Assembly: GCA_030549495.1 (NCBI GenBank)
Contig: JAUIRK010000673.1
Location: forward strand, 248,001 to 312,000
DNA from: Nectonema munidae
Taxonomy: Eukaryota; Nematomorpha; Nectonematoida; Nectonematidae
DNA: 64,000 nucleotides
Direction of reading: 5' to 3'
The notes under the pieces were generated by a model. It made no database searches, had not been told where the DNA came from, and worked only from the letters and a program-made list of their open reading frames with translations. Below are positions 33,130-46,194 of this stretch, in pieces. A program made the position numbers and the translations under genes. How positions within the stretch are numbered: the first letter of the stretch is position 1; every line of letters starts with the position of its first letter.

Positions 33130-35395
33130 GTAAGAAAAATTGTAACAAACCTCATTCTAATGCGAAATTTGGATTTCATGTTTAGTTATCAGTGTCTCAA
33201 TGTTTGGTGAAATGCAGGAAGCGGCTACTCTTAGGTTATTTTCAAGGTGATTGTCCATAAGCCATGCTCTTGTTTTTGATTTTGCATATTTCATTTTTAA
33301 GTGCTCCCGAATAATGACATTTTCTTTCTTACAAAATCTGTGATCCTGTGGAAAATTTTTATTTGTAGATTTTTATAAAACTTTACTAACGAATAATCTC
33401 CCATTTTTCGTCTAAGATCTTCATTTCCTTGAAGTTCAATCAATTCCATCTGTAGTTCCTCTGGATCTTCCTCAACATTAATATCAAATGGTGAAGAGAA
33501 AACACGTAGATTAGTTTCTTATGAACTGAACATATCTACTGATGAATTCTTTGTGAATTGATATCTCATCAGCATAGGAAGTGTAGACTGTTTTGCAATG
33601 ATTTGCCAATGTAGGGCTGTTTTTCACACAGTTAAATTTTGTTTTGGAATGTTCGGATATGACTGTACAACTTATGGACAAATTGGCCCTTTTATTGCAA
33701 TTTCCGTACCAGCCATCATCACTTAATTCCAGAATCGAATTGCCTTTCATTTCCATAAATTGGGAAATTTAACTCCTAAGATCATAAAATCGTTTTAGCA
33801 TTTTTCCTTTGCTCAACCATCGTGCCTCACAGTAGTAAACCAGATCTCCATATTCCGCCTCGACATCCTCAAGAAATTCATTAAACTGGCGGTGATTTAA
33901 TGCTCGAGATTTTATAAAATTGTCACTCGAAACTACTCTAGACATGACGTGTTCAAATTTGATGGACTTGACGCACAAATTCTCTTGGTGAATTATGCAG
34001 TGAAACACGGAGAAATCTTTTGTGTCTATGTTCATAAAAGTTAACTCCTTTTTAGAAGTTAAGCCAACTTTATTACCAACCATTGAAGGGGCACCATCTG
34101 TTGCTAAAGCATGAAGTTTTTCAAAAAGGAGATTAAATTTAGCCATTAACATTTTCAATTCTTGAAAAATATCTTCTCCAGTGGTAGTGTCTTTCATGGT
34201 TTAAAGACCAAGGATTTCTTCTGTGATATTGAAATCGTCAATTCCACTTACAAAAACTGCAAGTTGGGATGTATTTGCTAGGTCAGTACTTTTATCAATA
34301 GCCAAGGATAAATACTTAAATTTTGAAGCAAGTTCTTTCAACAGTTTCTATATTGGTAGCAAGTTCATCAATCCGTCTTGTTACAGTTCTACGAGACAAA
34401 CTAATATTATCAATTTCTTTTTTTCTGTCTTGACACAAAATATCAACCAGTGTTTGTAGGCATTCTTTCACAAATTCGCATTCAGAATAATTTTTTAAAT
34501 CTTTTGCAAACTTCTCATTGCCAATATAACTAGCACGATGAATATTGTCGGCATTATCACATTTTTTGACGAAAATTGTCTGCTGTTCTTTCAAATATTT
34601 AATTAGATTTTCGACCTTTTGTTTTCTACGTTCACCTTGAAAATTATCATAAACAGATGGGAAATATAGTGTCTTTTTACATTATATTCTTTCATAACAG
34701 CAACTGACTCTGAACACAGTAAACACATTGGTTTCCCTTTGATTTATGTGAAAAAATATTCATTGGTCCACTTTTCTTGGAACAATAGAGATTCATTATC
34801 CACTTTCTTCTTTTTCAATGATGACATTTTGGGTTGGATGCGTTCATTAAATAATTTTTAATAAAATTAAAAAAATTTATAAAAATAATTTTGAGAAAAT
34901 TAATTTAAAAAATAATTTTAATGATTTTTTATAACAATTGAAAAAATATATTATTATTATAGATTTGGTTCTTTGTGAACTACTGGAAGAGCCAAAGGAG
35001 ATATTTAGGCCTCTGACCAGGATGGTATGTTCAGACTAACTGAATACATAAATATGGGGAATCAAGAAAGAAAAGTATTCAACACAAAGAACGTTAATCC
35101 ATTAGTAATTAGAAAAGAAAATAGTGAAAAAAATACAACTTTATTCAAAGTGTTACCCAACGATAGAAAAAGGATTAAAGATTATATTCTTTAAATGCTG
35201 CTTAAAAGATTATCCTTTACAAATGCAATAATTGAATGAGTGACCATAGTGTCAACGGTAATAAAAATAATTTTTTTATAAATTTAAATCTATTTTAATT
35301 ATACCAGTACTGATTTTTTGAAAGGTCTCCGTGCGCCGAATGAAAAGCCTCCACGGACTGGATCTAGCCCTTGTGCCGTAGGTTGCCCATGCATG
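33130..35395 (-). mobile_element. hAT element of GTF2IRD2/ZBED type (hAT3)
   Basis: The right end, read inward, is CATGCATGGGCAACCTACGG, a GGGCAACC-type hAT terminus. The left end was not found. The transposase is on the minus strand (33180-34840). Its coordinates on the left are therefore approximate. Confidence 0.65.
33180..34840 (-). pseudogene. hAT transposase (GTF2IRD2/ZBED-like), broken
   Basis: The N-terminal part (34316-34594) has ECEFVKECLQTLVDILC and SLSRRTVTRRIDEL, the dimer region of this group. The catalytic part (33769-34197) has LHALATDGAPSMVG (Asp), FHCIIHQENLC (the CxxH of hAT), RALNHRQFNEFLEDVE and EARWLSKGKMLKRF. Then LELSDDGW (33720) and a C-terminal block (33170-33500) with FSSPFDINVEEDPEELQ and LSLFGSTSRCEQLF, the dimerisation motif. 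Each long piece is open but frame changes lie between them. Similar vertebrate genes (GTF2IRD2) are domesticated; this copy is not. Confidence 0.88.
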
Positions 35396-37925
35396 GTTTA
35401 CCAATAATATTCACTAAAATTATATTATAAAATTTTAGTTTTTAAAATAGATTAATGAATCTTAATCTTTTATTTATTAGATAAAGAAGCGTAATAAGAA
35501 TTGTCCGAGGGCTAATTATCTTGTGGCCGAATTGACCTGCTCCCCGTATGTTTTTCAACACTACCTTTATTTATGAAACATCGAATTGCAGCCTCTGTCA
35601 ATTGGGGACAGCTTGCGATAGCTTACTATTGAAAAAAACTCGTGAGAAGGATGGGATTGTTGTGGTGAACAGTAGAATTCAATGTACATGAAATTTTGCA
35701 AAAGCGCTTCTCTTGTGATATTTTCCCAACTTTCGCCCCTCCCGTACACATCCACCACACTCTTGTGTTATTTTTTGACTTTATGCCCATGGGCCCGAGC
35801 GGTCAACTGGCCTTATCCGTGCAGTGCTATGCTTCTCTATATTCATAGCCGCATATTTTATGTGTATAAATTATATTGCCACGCAGAACCAAGATAAATT
35901 TTTTAATACTCATTATTATGTTTTTTGTTAATATTTAAAGTATTTTCTTTTTCAGCTCAAAAAGTCCGCTAGACTACAATGAAAAATTTTAGATAAAAAA
36001 TCTTGCATATTTTGCTTTTATAATAATAATTTATATGAAATGTCAGAAAGATCAGTATGGGATATTAGTTTTTATTTTATTAAAAGTATAGAAATATTTT
36101 TTTAAGATGTATCGAAAGTTATATGTCCAACGGATCTATATTTTCTATGTTTTGACAGCAAGGAATTGCAATATGAAAGAAAGTATATGATGAAACTATA
36201 GGAGATTTTGCACTCCAAAAATGAATGACAATAGACAAACAATTAGAAAAATATAAAAAAAATTCATCATTTAAATCTACGATCCTAAAAACCATGTGAC
36301 TGGATTTAAAGTTTTTAACCAAAGTGATTCTGAGACGCATTACATCTTAAAATAAAAGTAGAGCGTTTAAAAAATTTTTTAAAGAGCTACAATTTTTTTA
36401 CTTAAAGAAAGTAGAGCGTTTGGTACATTCTAGAGGTCTGCCGAGTGGATTGATTCAAATTTTACATCTTTCACCTCATACCAACTTCTAAATAATTCTA
36501 AGACATCATCAAGAAAAAAGTGTTCAGGTAAAAGTAAATCACGGGGTACAAGGAAATGCCAAAACTGCAAAAATCAATATGTAAAAAGATTCGAAAATTT
36601 AATATGAAAAATTTTTAAAAAATATTTGCAATAAATATACTGTACATCAATTTTTCTTATGTGAGTCAAGTAAATATTGAATAATTCGTAAGATCTCAAT
36701 AAAATATACTCGTTATACGCTTTTTTTGAAAGAAAGTGAAAAATTAAAACTAAAAATCAAAAAACTTTTACGAATAAAATAAAAAAATTTAGCGGATAAG
36801 TATAATTCAAATGTATATTCGTATAGCGTGTATAATTTGATGAAAAACAAAGACAATGTTTAATCTGTATGCGTTGTAAGTTTTGTTACTTTGAAAAGCG
36901 TACTTGTATTTTTTTAGTTGATTAGTTAAATTAAATTTATATGTTATTTCGCATAAGAAACAATAACAGCTAGAGTTTTCTAATTTAAATTTGGTGGAGG
37001 GGTTAAATGTTGACTTTTTTGAAGGTCCAACTCTTCTGTACATAGAAGTTTTCGATGTTAACCTTTACAGGTTCATACTGAGAAAGCGCCTAAAAATCAG
37101 TGTATGTTAGTGGAACATATTTTAGGAAAAATATCAGTAATTTCTTTCATGAAAACATGTTAACATTTGACTACCCCTTATCACACTCCTCTTATTTTTC
37201 AGGTATGCGCACATCATTTCTGTGATTGACGTCATTTGTTACGCCCACTAAACGTTGAGGTGTTTCACTATATGTTTGCTTGTGTGTGAATGCGCTGTGT
37301 AAATATCTCTATGTGTATTTTTAGCCAATCGACGTCGCACGATCCTTTTCTACGTTTACTCCAAACAAATGCGAAATCAAACTTAGAAAAGTTTGGCCCC
37401 AGCATTGGCCACATCTTCAAATTAAAGATTGCACTTAAAATAGAACCACGTGCCTATTTTAATGAATCGCTTTTCTTTGTTTTAACACTTTTTTAATAAA
37501 CTATTTTTCATATTTCGTAAAATTACTTTTTTTAATCAAAGCGACACGTCTTACTAGTCACTATTTTTAAATTATCATCTACGATATGTTAGCCTGAAAT
37601 AAGACTGAACATAAAATTTCGCTACAATTTTTTATAAGTATTTTCTAAATTCCTTCCATTACTGACTAGTGAGTAAGTTTTTCAGAAAACTATTTTGTCA
37701 TAGATATATGAGATATATAGATTATATGAGTGAAGACAAATATGTAGGGCGATAAACTAGCCAATTATAAACATTTACTCAAAAAAACGTTAAGTTATTA
37801 CGTAAGTTAAGTAAAAACGTAAGAAAATGTTGAAAAACATTATTAATCAAAACTTTTATATAAAGATAAATTCATATTTAATGTGTGAGTTACGGTTAAT
37901 TCATTTTTTAAGATAGCTTTTATTA
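35396..37925. other. Long intergenic stretch, nothing recognised
   Basis: AT-rich, with no open frame over about 80 residues and no known motif. No repeat shared with the rest of the window was seen. The somewhat less AT-rich patches at 35570-35830 and 37200-37460 showed nothing recognisable. Confidence 0.5.
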
Positions 37926-38345
37926 AATTTATTAGCCCCTTATCATTTTTTACCGATTATCTTGTAAACTCACAAAAGAATGAAGAAATCCAATAAATTC
38001 TTATAATTTTATCTAGTATAATCTTCTGCACCCTCAACATATGAAAACATTAAATAACTTTTTATAATTTAATCCACTATAGTGGTACATATAACAACCA
38101 TTTTATATAACATTTCCTCCAAGTATGATTTGATATAATAACAGGGGAGACAACGATTTCATATATTGAGTTTTAAAAAATCATCTATCACACCTTTTGA
38201 AATCTTCTATAACCCCAAGAGGTTGGACGCAGAAGACAAAGCCTTATCATTTTTACCGAATATCTTCTAAACTCCCAAAAGAATGGAGAAATCCAATAAA
38301 TTCTTAGTATAATCTTTCTACCCCTTAAAAGGATGAAGACATCCA
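37926..38345. repeat. Local repeat, two units about 315 bp apart
   Basis: CTTATCATTTTTTACCGA, AAAAGAATG.AGAAATCCAA and ATAATCTT.T appear at about 37928-38030 and again at 38240-38330. They are separated by TTTGATATAATAACAGGGGAGACAACG, which recurs at 40570-40600. Confidence 0.55.
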
Positions 38346-38689
38346 CTACACTATCATAATTTTATTGACAATAACAGCCTGTAACAAATTTTTTTTTAGA
38401 TTGTTTTTGTGCTATATTTTACTTTTTCTGCTTTGTTGCCGATCAAATTATTAGAAAATACTTATGTGAGATTTCAAACTTTGGTTTTCTGCACAAATTG
38501 TCGAAATAGCAATAGTGATACAACAAACCAAAAAAATGGTGTAGAGCCCTGGAACAAACTAAAATATCTGTCTTTAAATATATTTAAAATTCATTTTTTA
38601 ATTTTGCCTAATATATATTTTTAATATGCTCGTTTTTTAGACAACTATACTTGAAAAAGTTATGTCTAATTGACACTCTAAATATGAAA

Positions 38690-40260
38690 ATGATTCGTTT
38701 TGTTACGTGTGCGGAGAATTTTTTGCCAAAAGAGAAAACAAATTGCATGTAAAAACACTGCTTAGAAAAATGTCTACGTGTGAAGGAAGCCTACTGTGCA
38801 TACTTTGGAATGCCGGTAGGTGATCAGAACAAAAAGTGGGCGCCTCATGTCATCTGCTATTACTGTCGCCGAATTCTTGAAGGCTGGTACAGAGGTGAGA
38901 AAAGAGCTATGTGTTTTGCTATACCACGGATCTGGCGTGAAGCTACTGATCATCTTACAGATTGCTACTTCTGCATGGTGGATCCAACAAAAAAGGAGAA
39001 AAGGAAAGAACGCGCCTCCCATTGAGTACCCTAGTGTTCCTTCATTTATTGCTCCTGTTCTTTATAATACAACAGACTTGCTTGTACCACAGTCGCCATC
39101 AAGGGATTCATACTTTTCATCAGATACGAGTTGCGATGATTCAGAAGATCAGCAAAGCGCATCAACTTCTGCAAACTTTCAACATCGAAGAAAAGATGAA
39201 AGATGTCCATACTACCCAAATAAAAAGGATATCAATGATCTCATCAGAGAAATGGCTTCGACGAAATCTAGCTCTGAACTTTTTATTTCTCGATTGAAGC
39301 AATGGGATTTACGGCACAAAAGTGTTAAAATTACTTCTCGAAGAGAACGTCATCGCCAATTTTCAGTGTTTTTACACTAAAAGATGTATTATGCTACTGC
39401 AACGATGTAAGAGGACTTTTCAAAGCTATGGATGTTGCATGTGACACTTTTAACTGGGGACTCTTCATTGATAGCCCATCTAAAAGCCTTGAAGATGTTC
39501 TATTACATAAGAGAAATCAATGGCCATGAATTCCTCTTGCTCATTCCGCTCAAATGAAAGAAGATCACAATAACGTTAAAACATTACTGAGTGCCTTGAA
39601 ATACGAAGAATTTGGTTGAGAGATCATTGGTCACTTCAAGATGATTTGCTTCTTGATGGCGCTTCAAGGAGGCTTCACTAAATATCCATGCTATTTATGC
39701 CTGTAGGACAGCCGAAATACAGCTTTTCACTACGAAAAAAGAAATTGGTTGCCAAGAAGTGAATATGACATAGGAACCTGTAACGTAAAGCAGAAACCGT
39801 TTGTTGATCCAACTAAGATTTTAATGCCACCCTTGCACATCAAGTTAGGCCTCGTTAAACAATTCGTCAGGCAATTGGATCCAAAAGGTAAAGCTTTAGA
39901 GATGATTCAGCAGATGTTTCCTTGGTCCTCAAGTGAATCGTCTCATTCATTTAGTCAGTTTCCTTGAAACACTGTCTGAAGTTAAACGAGCGGCTTGGAA
40001 ATCATAAGTCCAATAACTTCAGAGAAATGGTTGAAGAACCTTTTGAGGCTTATCAAAATATGGGTTGCCGAATGTCACTAAAATTGCATGTACTTCATGC
40101 CCATTTTGATAATTTCAAAGAGAATATGGGATACTTTTCAGAAGAAAAAGATGAAAGATTTCACCAAGATGTAAGATCTTTTGAGGAACGCTACAAGGGA
40201 CAATATAGCGAAAGTATGATGTGCGATTATATCTGGAATCTTCTCCGTGAAATATTTATA
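38690..40260 (+). pseudogene. WRE..DCYF family protein, near full-length but broken
   Basis: 38690-38770: FCYVCGE-type start. 38780-39025: KEAYCAYFGMPVGDQ, KKWAPHVICYYC, PRIWREATDHLTDCYFC. 38990-39380: YPSVPSFIAPV, a Ser-rich linker, then NDLIREMASTKSSSELF and SRLKQWDL. 39400-39720: FIDSPSKSLEDVLLH, LKYEEF, and LQGGFTKYPCYLC in various frames. 39749-39967: KILMPPLHIKLGLVKQFV. 39964-40255: GCRMSLKLHVLHAHFDNF, then SEEKDERFHQDV and FEERYKGQY. This order matches the whole roughly 500-residue family protein, so the shorter copies near 15.3 kb are deletion derivatives. Several stops and frame changes inactivate it. Confidence 0.8.
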
Positions 40261-40559
40261 TTATCTATTTTTACCTATTTATATTACTAAAAAATATTTA
40301 TATTATCTATTTTTTTAGTAAAAAAGCTTTGATTTGTACACATAAAGATTCATTATAGTTCAGAAGGAAATCAAGCAACCTTCAGGTAATTATGAAAACA
40401 TGATTAAATCAATCTTGAGAGCTCAAAACCGAAATCTAAACTTATTGAATGATTATTTTTGGGTAGTTATATCATGATGAACAATAAAATAACAATTTTT
40501 ATCCATGGACAATACATGTGTTACATTGTGAATCAATTACATATTTCTACCATTTAGGA

Positions 40560-40850
40560 TAAAATTTGCTCCATTTATGAGTTGATATAATAACAAAGGG
40601 GAGGCAACGGTGTAAAGATCATTGGGATTTAAGTATAGCTTGACTTTCCCGTGTGTTTAATTTGATAATGTTCATAAGTTTGCTTCGTGCTTGATTTGAA
40701 GTAATATAAATGGGGAGACAACGGGGTTAAAGTCACTGTGTTTTTGAAGTGCTTTTAATTTAATACTTTTCATAATTGCTTCTTTTCGATTTGAAGTAAT
40801 AAAAATTGCAAGACAACTTGGTAAAAATTATTGTGTTTTTGAAAAGCGAG
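40560..40850. repeat. Tandem repeat with GGGAGACAACG motif, about 3 units
   Basis: Three units of about 110 bp: TTGATATAATAACAAAGGGG..GGCAACGG (40570), TTTGAAGTAATATAAATGGGGAGACAACGG (40695) and TTTGAAGTAATAAAAATTGCAAGACAAC (40788). Each is followed by TTTTGAAGTGC- or TTTGAAAAGCG-like sequence. Confidence 0.6.
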
Positions 40851-41019
40851 AGGGAGGCCATTTTAAATGATCTCTATGTTATAGTGATACTATAACGAAA
40901 AGAAAAAAGAGATTTTTCGGTTAGGGTTAGATAATGTTCTTTTTTAAAATAACCTTGTGCAAAAAGAATAAGAGATTTTTAGGGCTAGGGTTTGAAGAAG
41001 TTACATCATTTTCGATCGA

Positions 41020-43094
41020 CATCAAAGACTACATTTAGTCGTTGTGTCATTGTTGAACGAAATCTGTTTTTTATTAAAGCGAGTTTAGAAAATGAACGCT
41101 CAACTTAACAGATGGTAACTTGCAATGTTAAGAACAATCGTAGAGCGATTGAGACATTAGCAAAAGTTGATTCTAAATTTGGATTTTTTCTTAAGTATTT
41201 TAAAAGAGTACTAGGATCGCGATCCCTTTAAGTGGGTGACATTCGTCCTCGCAGCCAGGTTCTAAATCGTTGATGTATTTCTTTACCAAGTTGGATACAT
41301 CTACTCTAAGCTGCGCTTCATTATTCTCTCTTAATGATTTCATAAAGGCAAAATCATCAAAAATCCGAAGATAATCTTGTCGACGGTGAGATAAAGTTGC
41401 AACTAATTTGTCAATAATGACCACGAAATTTTTGTGCACCTTGAAGATTAGCATTAGATTCCGCGGAATCATCAGCTTGGCGCCGTCGTTTTCTGTTTCG
41501 TATTTATTCCGAGGCATACACTTGCTGAATATTCTCCACTAGATTTTTGGCTTCCTTTCTTTAGTTCATCAAATTAATTACGAAGTTCCATAACAAAACT
41601 TTCAAGTAATAGAAACAATGACACTGTCATGTTAATGTCAATATTTTTGAAGAAGAGTACTAGTTCCTGAAACCGTGTTAAGATCTTGTTCCAAAGAACA
41701 CACATAAACCCATTTTCCAAAAGGCACATTTTCTTAGCAAAAGTTGATGCAGCCAGTGGAGCATCTCCTTTTAGTTCTTCGTTGTCTGCATTTTCATTCA
41801 ACATGCCATGAATGTTCAAGTAATTCATAAGAAGTGCTTTTACTGCTTCAGAATTGCAATGCCAGCGTGTAGATGATAATAATTTGAACGTAAGAATTCT
41901 ACATTTTTCATTAGGAGATAGAATTTTGTTAGTAAATGCCAAAAAGTAAAGGATTTCGTTGAGCCAACCGAATATGCATATAATTCTTGCAAAAGTCCAA
42001 AGAAATCGCAAGCATCCAAACAACAGTTAACATTAGCAATTCTAACTAGATTTAGTTAATGTTCTGCTATTGAATTTATTTCCTCAATTCTTGCTTGGAA
42101 ACCAGAATATTTCCCTGACATATTGGCAGCGTTATCATAACTTTGACCTCTGTAATCATTAATGGAAAGAGTCATTTCATGGAGAGCTTTAATTATATTT
42201 TCTTTAAGACGTTCACCTGAATGACTTGAATTGGAAGGAACTTTGAGAATCTCTCTACAGTACATCAATTTCGTTTAATGTATCGTACAATGATAGTAAG
42301 CTGATCAATATGACTGAAATCAGGTGTTGAATCAACACAACGAAAAGTATTTAGCATCATGTACTTCATACATATAGTTGACAAAACATCTTCACCCATT
42401 TGTTCAATAAGTTCCTTACAGTCTTTTTTCCTTTGCTTCCATAACGAGAAAAATGTTCTGCAAGAAAGGGATCAACTTTTGAGATTAATTCCAAAATCAC
42501 CATATAATTTCCATTTTTAGAGGATCCAAACACTTCTTCATCATCACGGAATACCAGTCCACTTTGGGCCAGAAACTTTACGACTTATATTACTCTACGC
42601 AGTACTGCTTGGAAATAGTTCCGTTCTTCTTCTATATGATCTAGAAGTTTTGCATCCATACATTCTTTCTCTTCAGATCGTAATAACCACGACTTTAAGA
42701 TACTCTATGCTCCGGGCTGTTTTCATAAATTTTAATGATTTTTCCACAATTACTCCAATCATTAAAGCCACTTACGACAAAATTTAAGGAAAATTTCGAA
42801 AATAATTTACAGAAAAAACAGTATAGTTTACTATTTGTCGGAGAATACAGTATTCAATCTATAAAACCTTTCATTGTTTGCTTTGGTACCATACAAAAAT
42901 TCTTTGTTAAAGCGACGAACACGATTTCCTATTTTTCTTTCTGAAGCTACGAAATTGTTATGATTTTGAAAACTGTTTGGACCTTTTCTTAACCAATAAT
43001 CGATCTCAGAATCGCTTAAAATTTTTACCAATAGGACCATTAGTCCTATTGATAACCCAAATTGAATGCATTCATTATAAAATTGCATTGGCAT
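41020..43094 (-). pseudogene. hAT transposase, ZMYM1-like group, broken
   Basis: N-terminus (42831-43094) has SEIDYWLRKGPNSFQNH and RRFNKEFLYG, the start of the TTF-type finger region. 42056-42268 has SHSGERLKEN, SINDYRGQSYDNAANMSG and YSGFQARI, with the catalytic Asp in RGQSYDNA. 41574-42023 has LLSSTRWHCNSEAVKAL and the following helical insertion. 41200-41517 has PRNKYETENDG, then a long helical segment to the C-terminal region. The family is common in arthropods and fish; terminal repeats were not identified. The pieces lie in different frames. Confidence 0.8.
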
Positions 43095-43915
43095 TTCCGA
43101 TTAACTAATCTTGGCTTTTCAATTATAAGTTTACGAATCTGTGACTGCCAACGATATGAAATGATTTTGGATTTACATGTGGTGAGATTTCGATTCAATT
43201 AATTATGTGTTTTTTTCATATTTGGAATTTCCATTTGTTTTCAAAAATAAATTATTAACCTAGAAGTTTGGTTTAAAACAAGAACTACCCCATAAGCTCG
43301 GTAATTAACCTTTAAAACAGCATTCTTACTCTAGCAAACTATTAAATGTAAGCGGATTTACTTGCTTCATTAGAACGCGTTTTACAACTAATTAGATGAT
43401 AACAAAAAATGTAAACAATTAAGATTTGATCACTTCATTTTTAAAAACCTTGGTATGATTCAATGATCTCAGATTCATTCTTAACGATCTTATTAAAAAC
43501 GAACCCAAACCAAAGCAACGGAAAACTAATAATGTTTTTTAATTAATTTTTGTTTTTGGGTACCAAATGAGGGGGAAAACAGGCATAATTTTGACGTACT
43601 ACTGTACTTAAGGGTAGATATGTCATACTAATGGTTAGGTATGCTTTGCTCATAGATAAAATGCTCGGAAAACTCACTAACAAATTAGATGTAATTTGTT
43701 TATTCTTTGACAAATATTTTAATCGTACATTTTAGCAGAAATAAAAACTGTCTAAACTGTGAATTTAAATTTCAAAAATAAGAAATGAAATATTACACAA
43801 AATAAAGGATGAAAGAAAAGTTTGAATAAGAAATAATCAATGAGTAACGATCAGAGAATTTAGGCATTCTTACATTCTGGAGAAATGAGTATAGTGTGAT
43901 TTTAACAGATAGATT
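43095..43915. other. Non-coding stretch between hAT and piggyBac
   Basis: AT-rich. It should contain the end of the ZMYM1-like hAT and one end of the next piggyBac. Neither could be identified with confidence. Confidence 0.4.
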
Positions 43916-45553
43916 TCAGACATTTTTGACACTTTCGTGTTCCCCTCTTTCTAGGATGACAACTAGAAAGAAAACAGTATCCTCGATGGCTTGTTGTTGG
44001 AGCAGTTTCAATTGTTCTAGTGAACCCATAAAAAGAAGGAGATTTTTGGTAACCAAACGAGTAGATGCATTCTCACACCTAATTCTCATTGACTTTTCAG
44101 TTAGACTTAGGGCTAAATTTCTAATAAAATACTTCCTACCACCTCTGGATGTGCTCCGGGACAAATTCGGCATATTGGGTTTGACTATCAACCAACAATT
44201 ACTAGCTACAATATCGAGGAAATTTGTAAAAAATAACCATAGGTCATCTTCACGATGCTCTGTAGTAGGTAAAACTACGTGCCATCCTATTGAAAGTATC
44301 AACGCCACCTTTATAAGAATTGTAGTCTATAACTGTTTGAGGCTTTTTTTTATTGCCAAGTGTATCTATACTTGAAATATGCTGACGACATTATATAAAC
44401 AGGCTTAAAGTGTTTTTTGCATGTTTTTCTGGAATATATATAGTCAGTGAAGCATATTCAGTATATAAAAATTTGCTCTCCATTTCTACAAGGTTTATAG
44501 ACATTTCAAGTGCTCAGGATGTAATAAATACGGAACAAACCTTCTACCACTTCTGACCGTTCCACAAATTGTCAAATTTTGAGATTTAGCCCATATACAA
44601 AGCTCATGTGTCATAAAAAATCGATCTACATAAATTCCACAGCCACTAGTAACTTTTGAATTTCCAACTAATCTTTTGACAATGTTAGCTCGTTTGAAAT
44701 AGTCCTTACCAGGTTACCCGGTTACGTATACTTCACTGGCAAATACATAAAAACTTCTTGAATCATTACAATAATACATATTCATTCCGTATCTTCCCGG
44801 TTTTGAAGAATCATACACTTTCCTGGGAGATTTACCCCGATTTTTCACCAACTGCTTGTCTATTGTTAGGTAGTCTGTTGGGCACCAATACTTGAAACAA
44901 TTACTAACTATCTCATCATGTAAGTATCGGATTGGACTCAATTTGTCTAATGGATTTCTATCTTTTTTTACATCAAAGCGTATGAAACAATTTATACCCC
45001 GCTCATGGCAGCTTTCAAAAAAGGCTCTTCATTTTTTTCTGAGAACAAATATTTTATATCGATTTGTTGATTTTTGGACTGGCCAATGTGAAAAATACAT
45101 CCAAAATAGGCGAGCATATCTTCTATTGAGAAGATATTTTCAAAAATAGGCTCTCTCAAACTATAAAAATAATCATTAGAAAAAGTCGGGTAAATAAAAT
45201 GCAGTTACCTGTAATTTTCATCAAGTTTAGCTTTAGTACACTCATATATGTGTTGTATCAGACTATGAGTAAAAAAAGAGAGAATACATCCAATGAATTT
45301 GTCAAATTTTTAGCATCTCCTTTAGGACCAGGTGGAAATGAAGCAACATTACGCGTATTGACAGACATACTCCTTCCACGAGCATCTCTAAAGGTTCCAA
45401 CGAGTACTTTGTTTCATCAGGTGCTATAAGAAGGTCTCCTTCTTCACTTTCAGTACTGCTTGTGCAAATTGTTTCATATTCACTCAAAGAGTATACATCG
45501 GACGCAACGCTTTCACCAACAAAACTTTCAGAATCACTACTTGTACAACTCAT
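43916..45553 (-). pseudogene. piggyBac transposase (PB2), broken
   Basis: The N-terminal acidic segment (45302-45553) begins MSCTSSDSESF and carries LLIAPDETKYSLEPL, matching PB1's LLLAPDGTRYQW. A short intron of about 54 bp is likely at 45160-45217 (GTAACTG to TTTTTATAG on the minus strand). The next part (about 45000-45150) gives YFGCIFHIGQSKNQ. 44714-44941 has LTIDKQLVKNRGKSPRKVYDSSKPGRYG with the first catalytic Asp, and YVTG. 43916-44308 covers the last catalytic region and the C-terminal finger start. It belongs to the same lineage as PB1 but is clearly a different, older copy. No TTAA ends were found. Confidence 0.8.
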
Positions 45554-45806
45554 ATCACTCAGTAAGAAATTGAAGAAACAAAATAATCAGGATTGAAGAG
45601 TGACAACAGTAAAGTGGGAAAAGAAGAATCAAGGGTAAAGATAAAAAAGTTAAAAAAAAAGGAATGGAGTTTAGATGATTTTTTTTTGGGGTCCAACTTT
45701 TATTTTTAATTTTTATTGAAAGAAAATTCACAAAAAAATTACAAAAGAAAAATAGGAAATTTCCTATTTATAATACACATTTTGAGTATATGGGTGTGGT
45801 GGGTGG
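45554..45806. other. Non-coding spacer
   Basis: Runs from the piggyBac N-terminus to the left direct repeat of the RT element. It contains long A- and T-rich runs. Confidence 0.4.
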
Positions 45807-45879
45807 GAGTGTATGAAGAGATAAAGTAAAAGAATGATTTTTCTGTCGAGGAGGGTGCTTATATAGCCGTAGAACAAGT
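45807..45879 (-). repeat. 3' direct terminal repeat of the RT element
   Basis: Same sequence as 48726-48797 in the same orientation. The RNase H frame ends within it. Confidence 0.85.
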
Positions 45880-46194
45880 AAATTTCTGGCTCTTTGACAG
45901 TAGATCTGCTAAGTTTAGGTGAGTGTCGACATAGAGAACTTCTCTTTCTTTTTTGAGCTGCGAGTCTAAAAATTTAACTATTAAGTCAATAAAAAGATTC
46001 CTGCTTCCCTTGTTTTTGAATGCTTGTATCGCGACGGTATTATCCGAGAGCACTCTGCAGTTTTCTTTGCTCCATAACAAGCCTATCATAAGAGCGAGCA
46101 TCTCCATTATGTGGATGGGATGCTTTGAAGGGAACGGAATTGAAATATCGTGTCTTTTGGTTGCGATGCCTATTCCTCCCGGAGTGGCGTCCAC
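45859..46194 (-). pseudogene. RNase H domain of the RT element (fossil)
   Basis: MDATPGGIGIA holds the first acidic residue, IMEMLALMIGLLW the second, LSDNTVAIQAFKNKG the third and VDTHLNLADLLSKS the C-terminal His/Asp region of an RNase H. The ADLLS ending is common in DIRS-like elements. It follows the RT domain directly. It is described as part of a broken element. Confidence 0.75.

Noticed and set aside
35567-35897. Small host gene
   Set aside because: Short overlapping frames on both strands, without a domain, splice sites or codon pattern that would support a gene.
43560-43640. TTAAGGG near 43611 as the end of PB2
   Set aside because: A piggyBac end would read TTAACCC on this side, and no partner exists on the other side.
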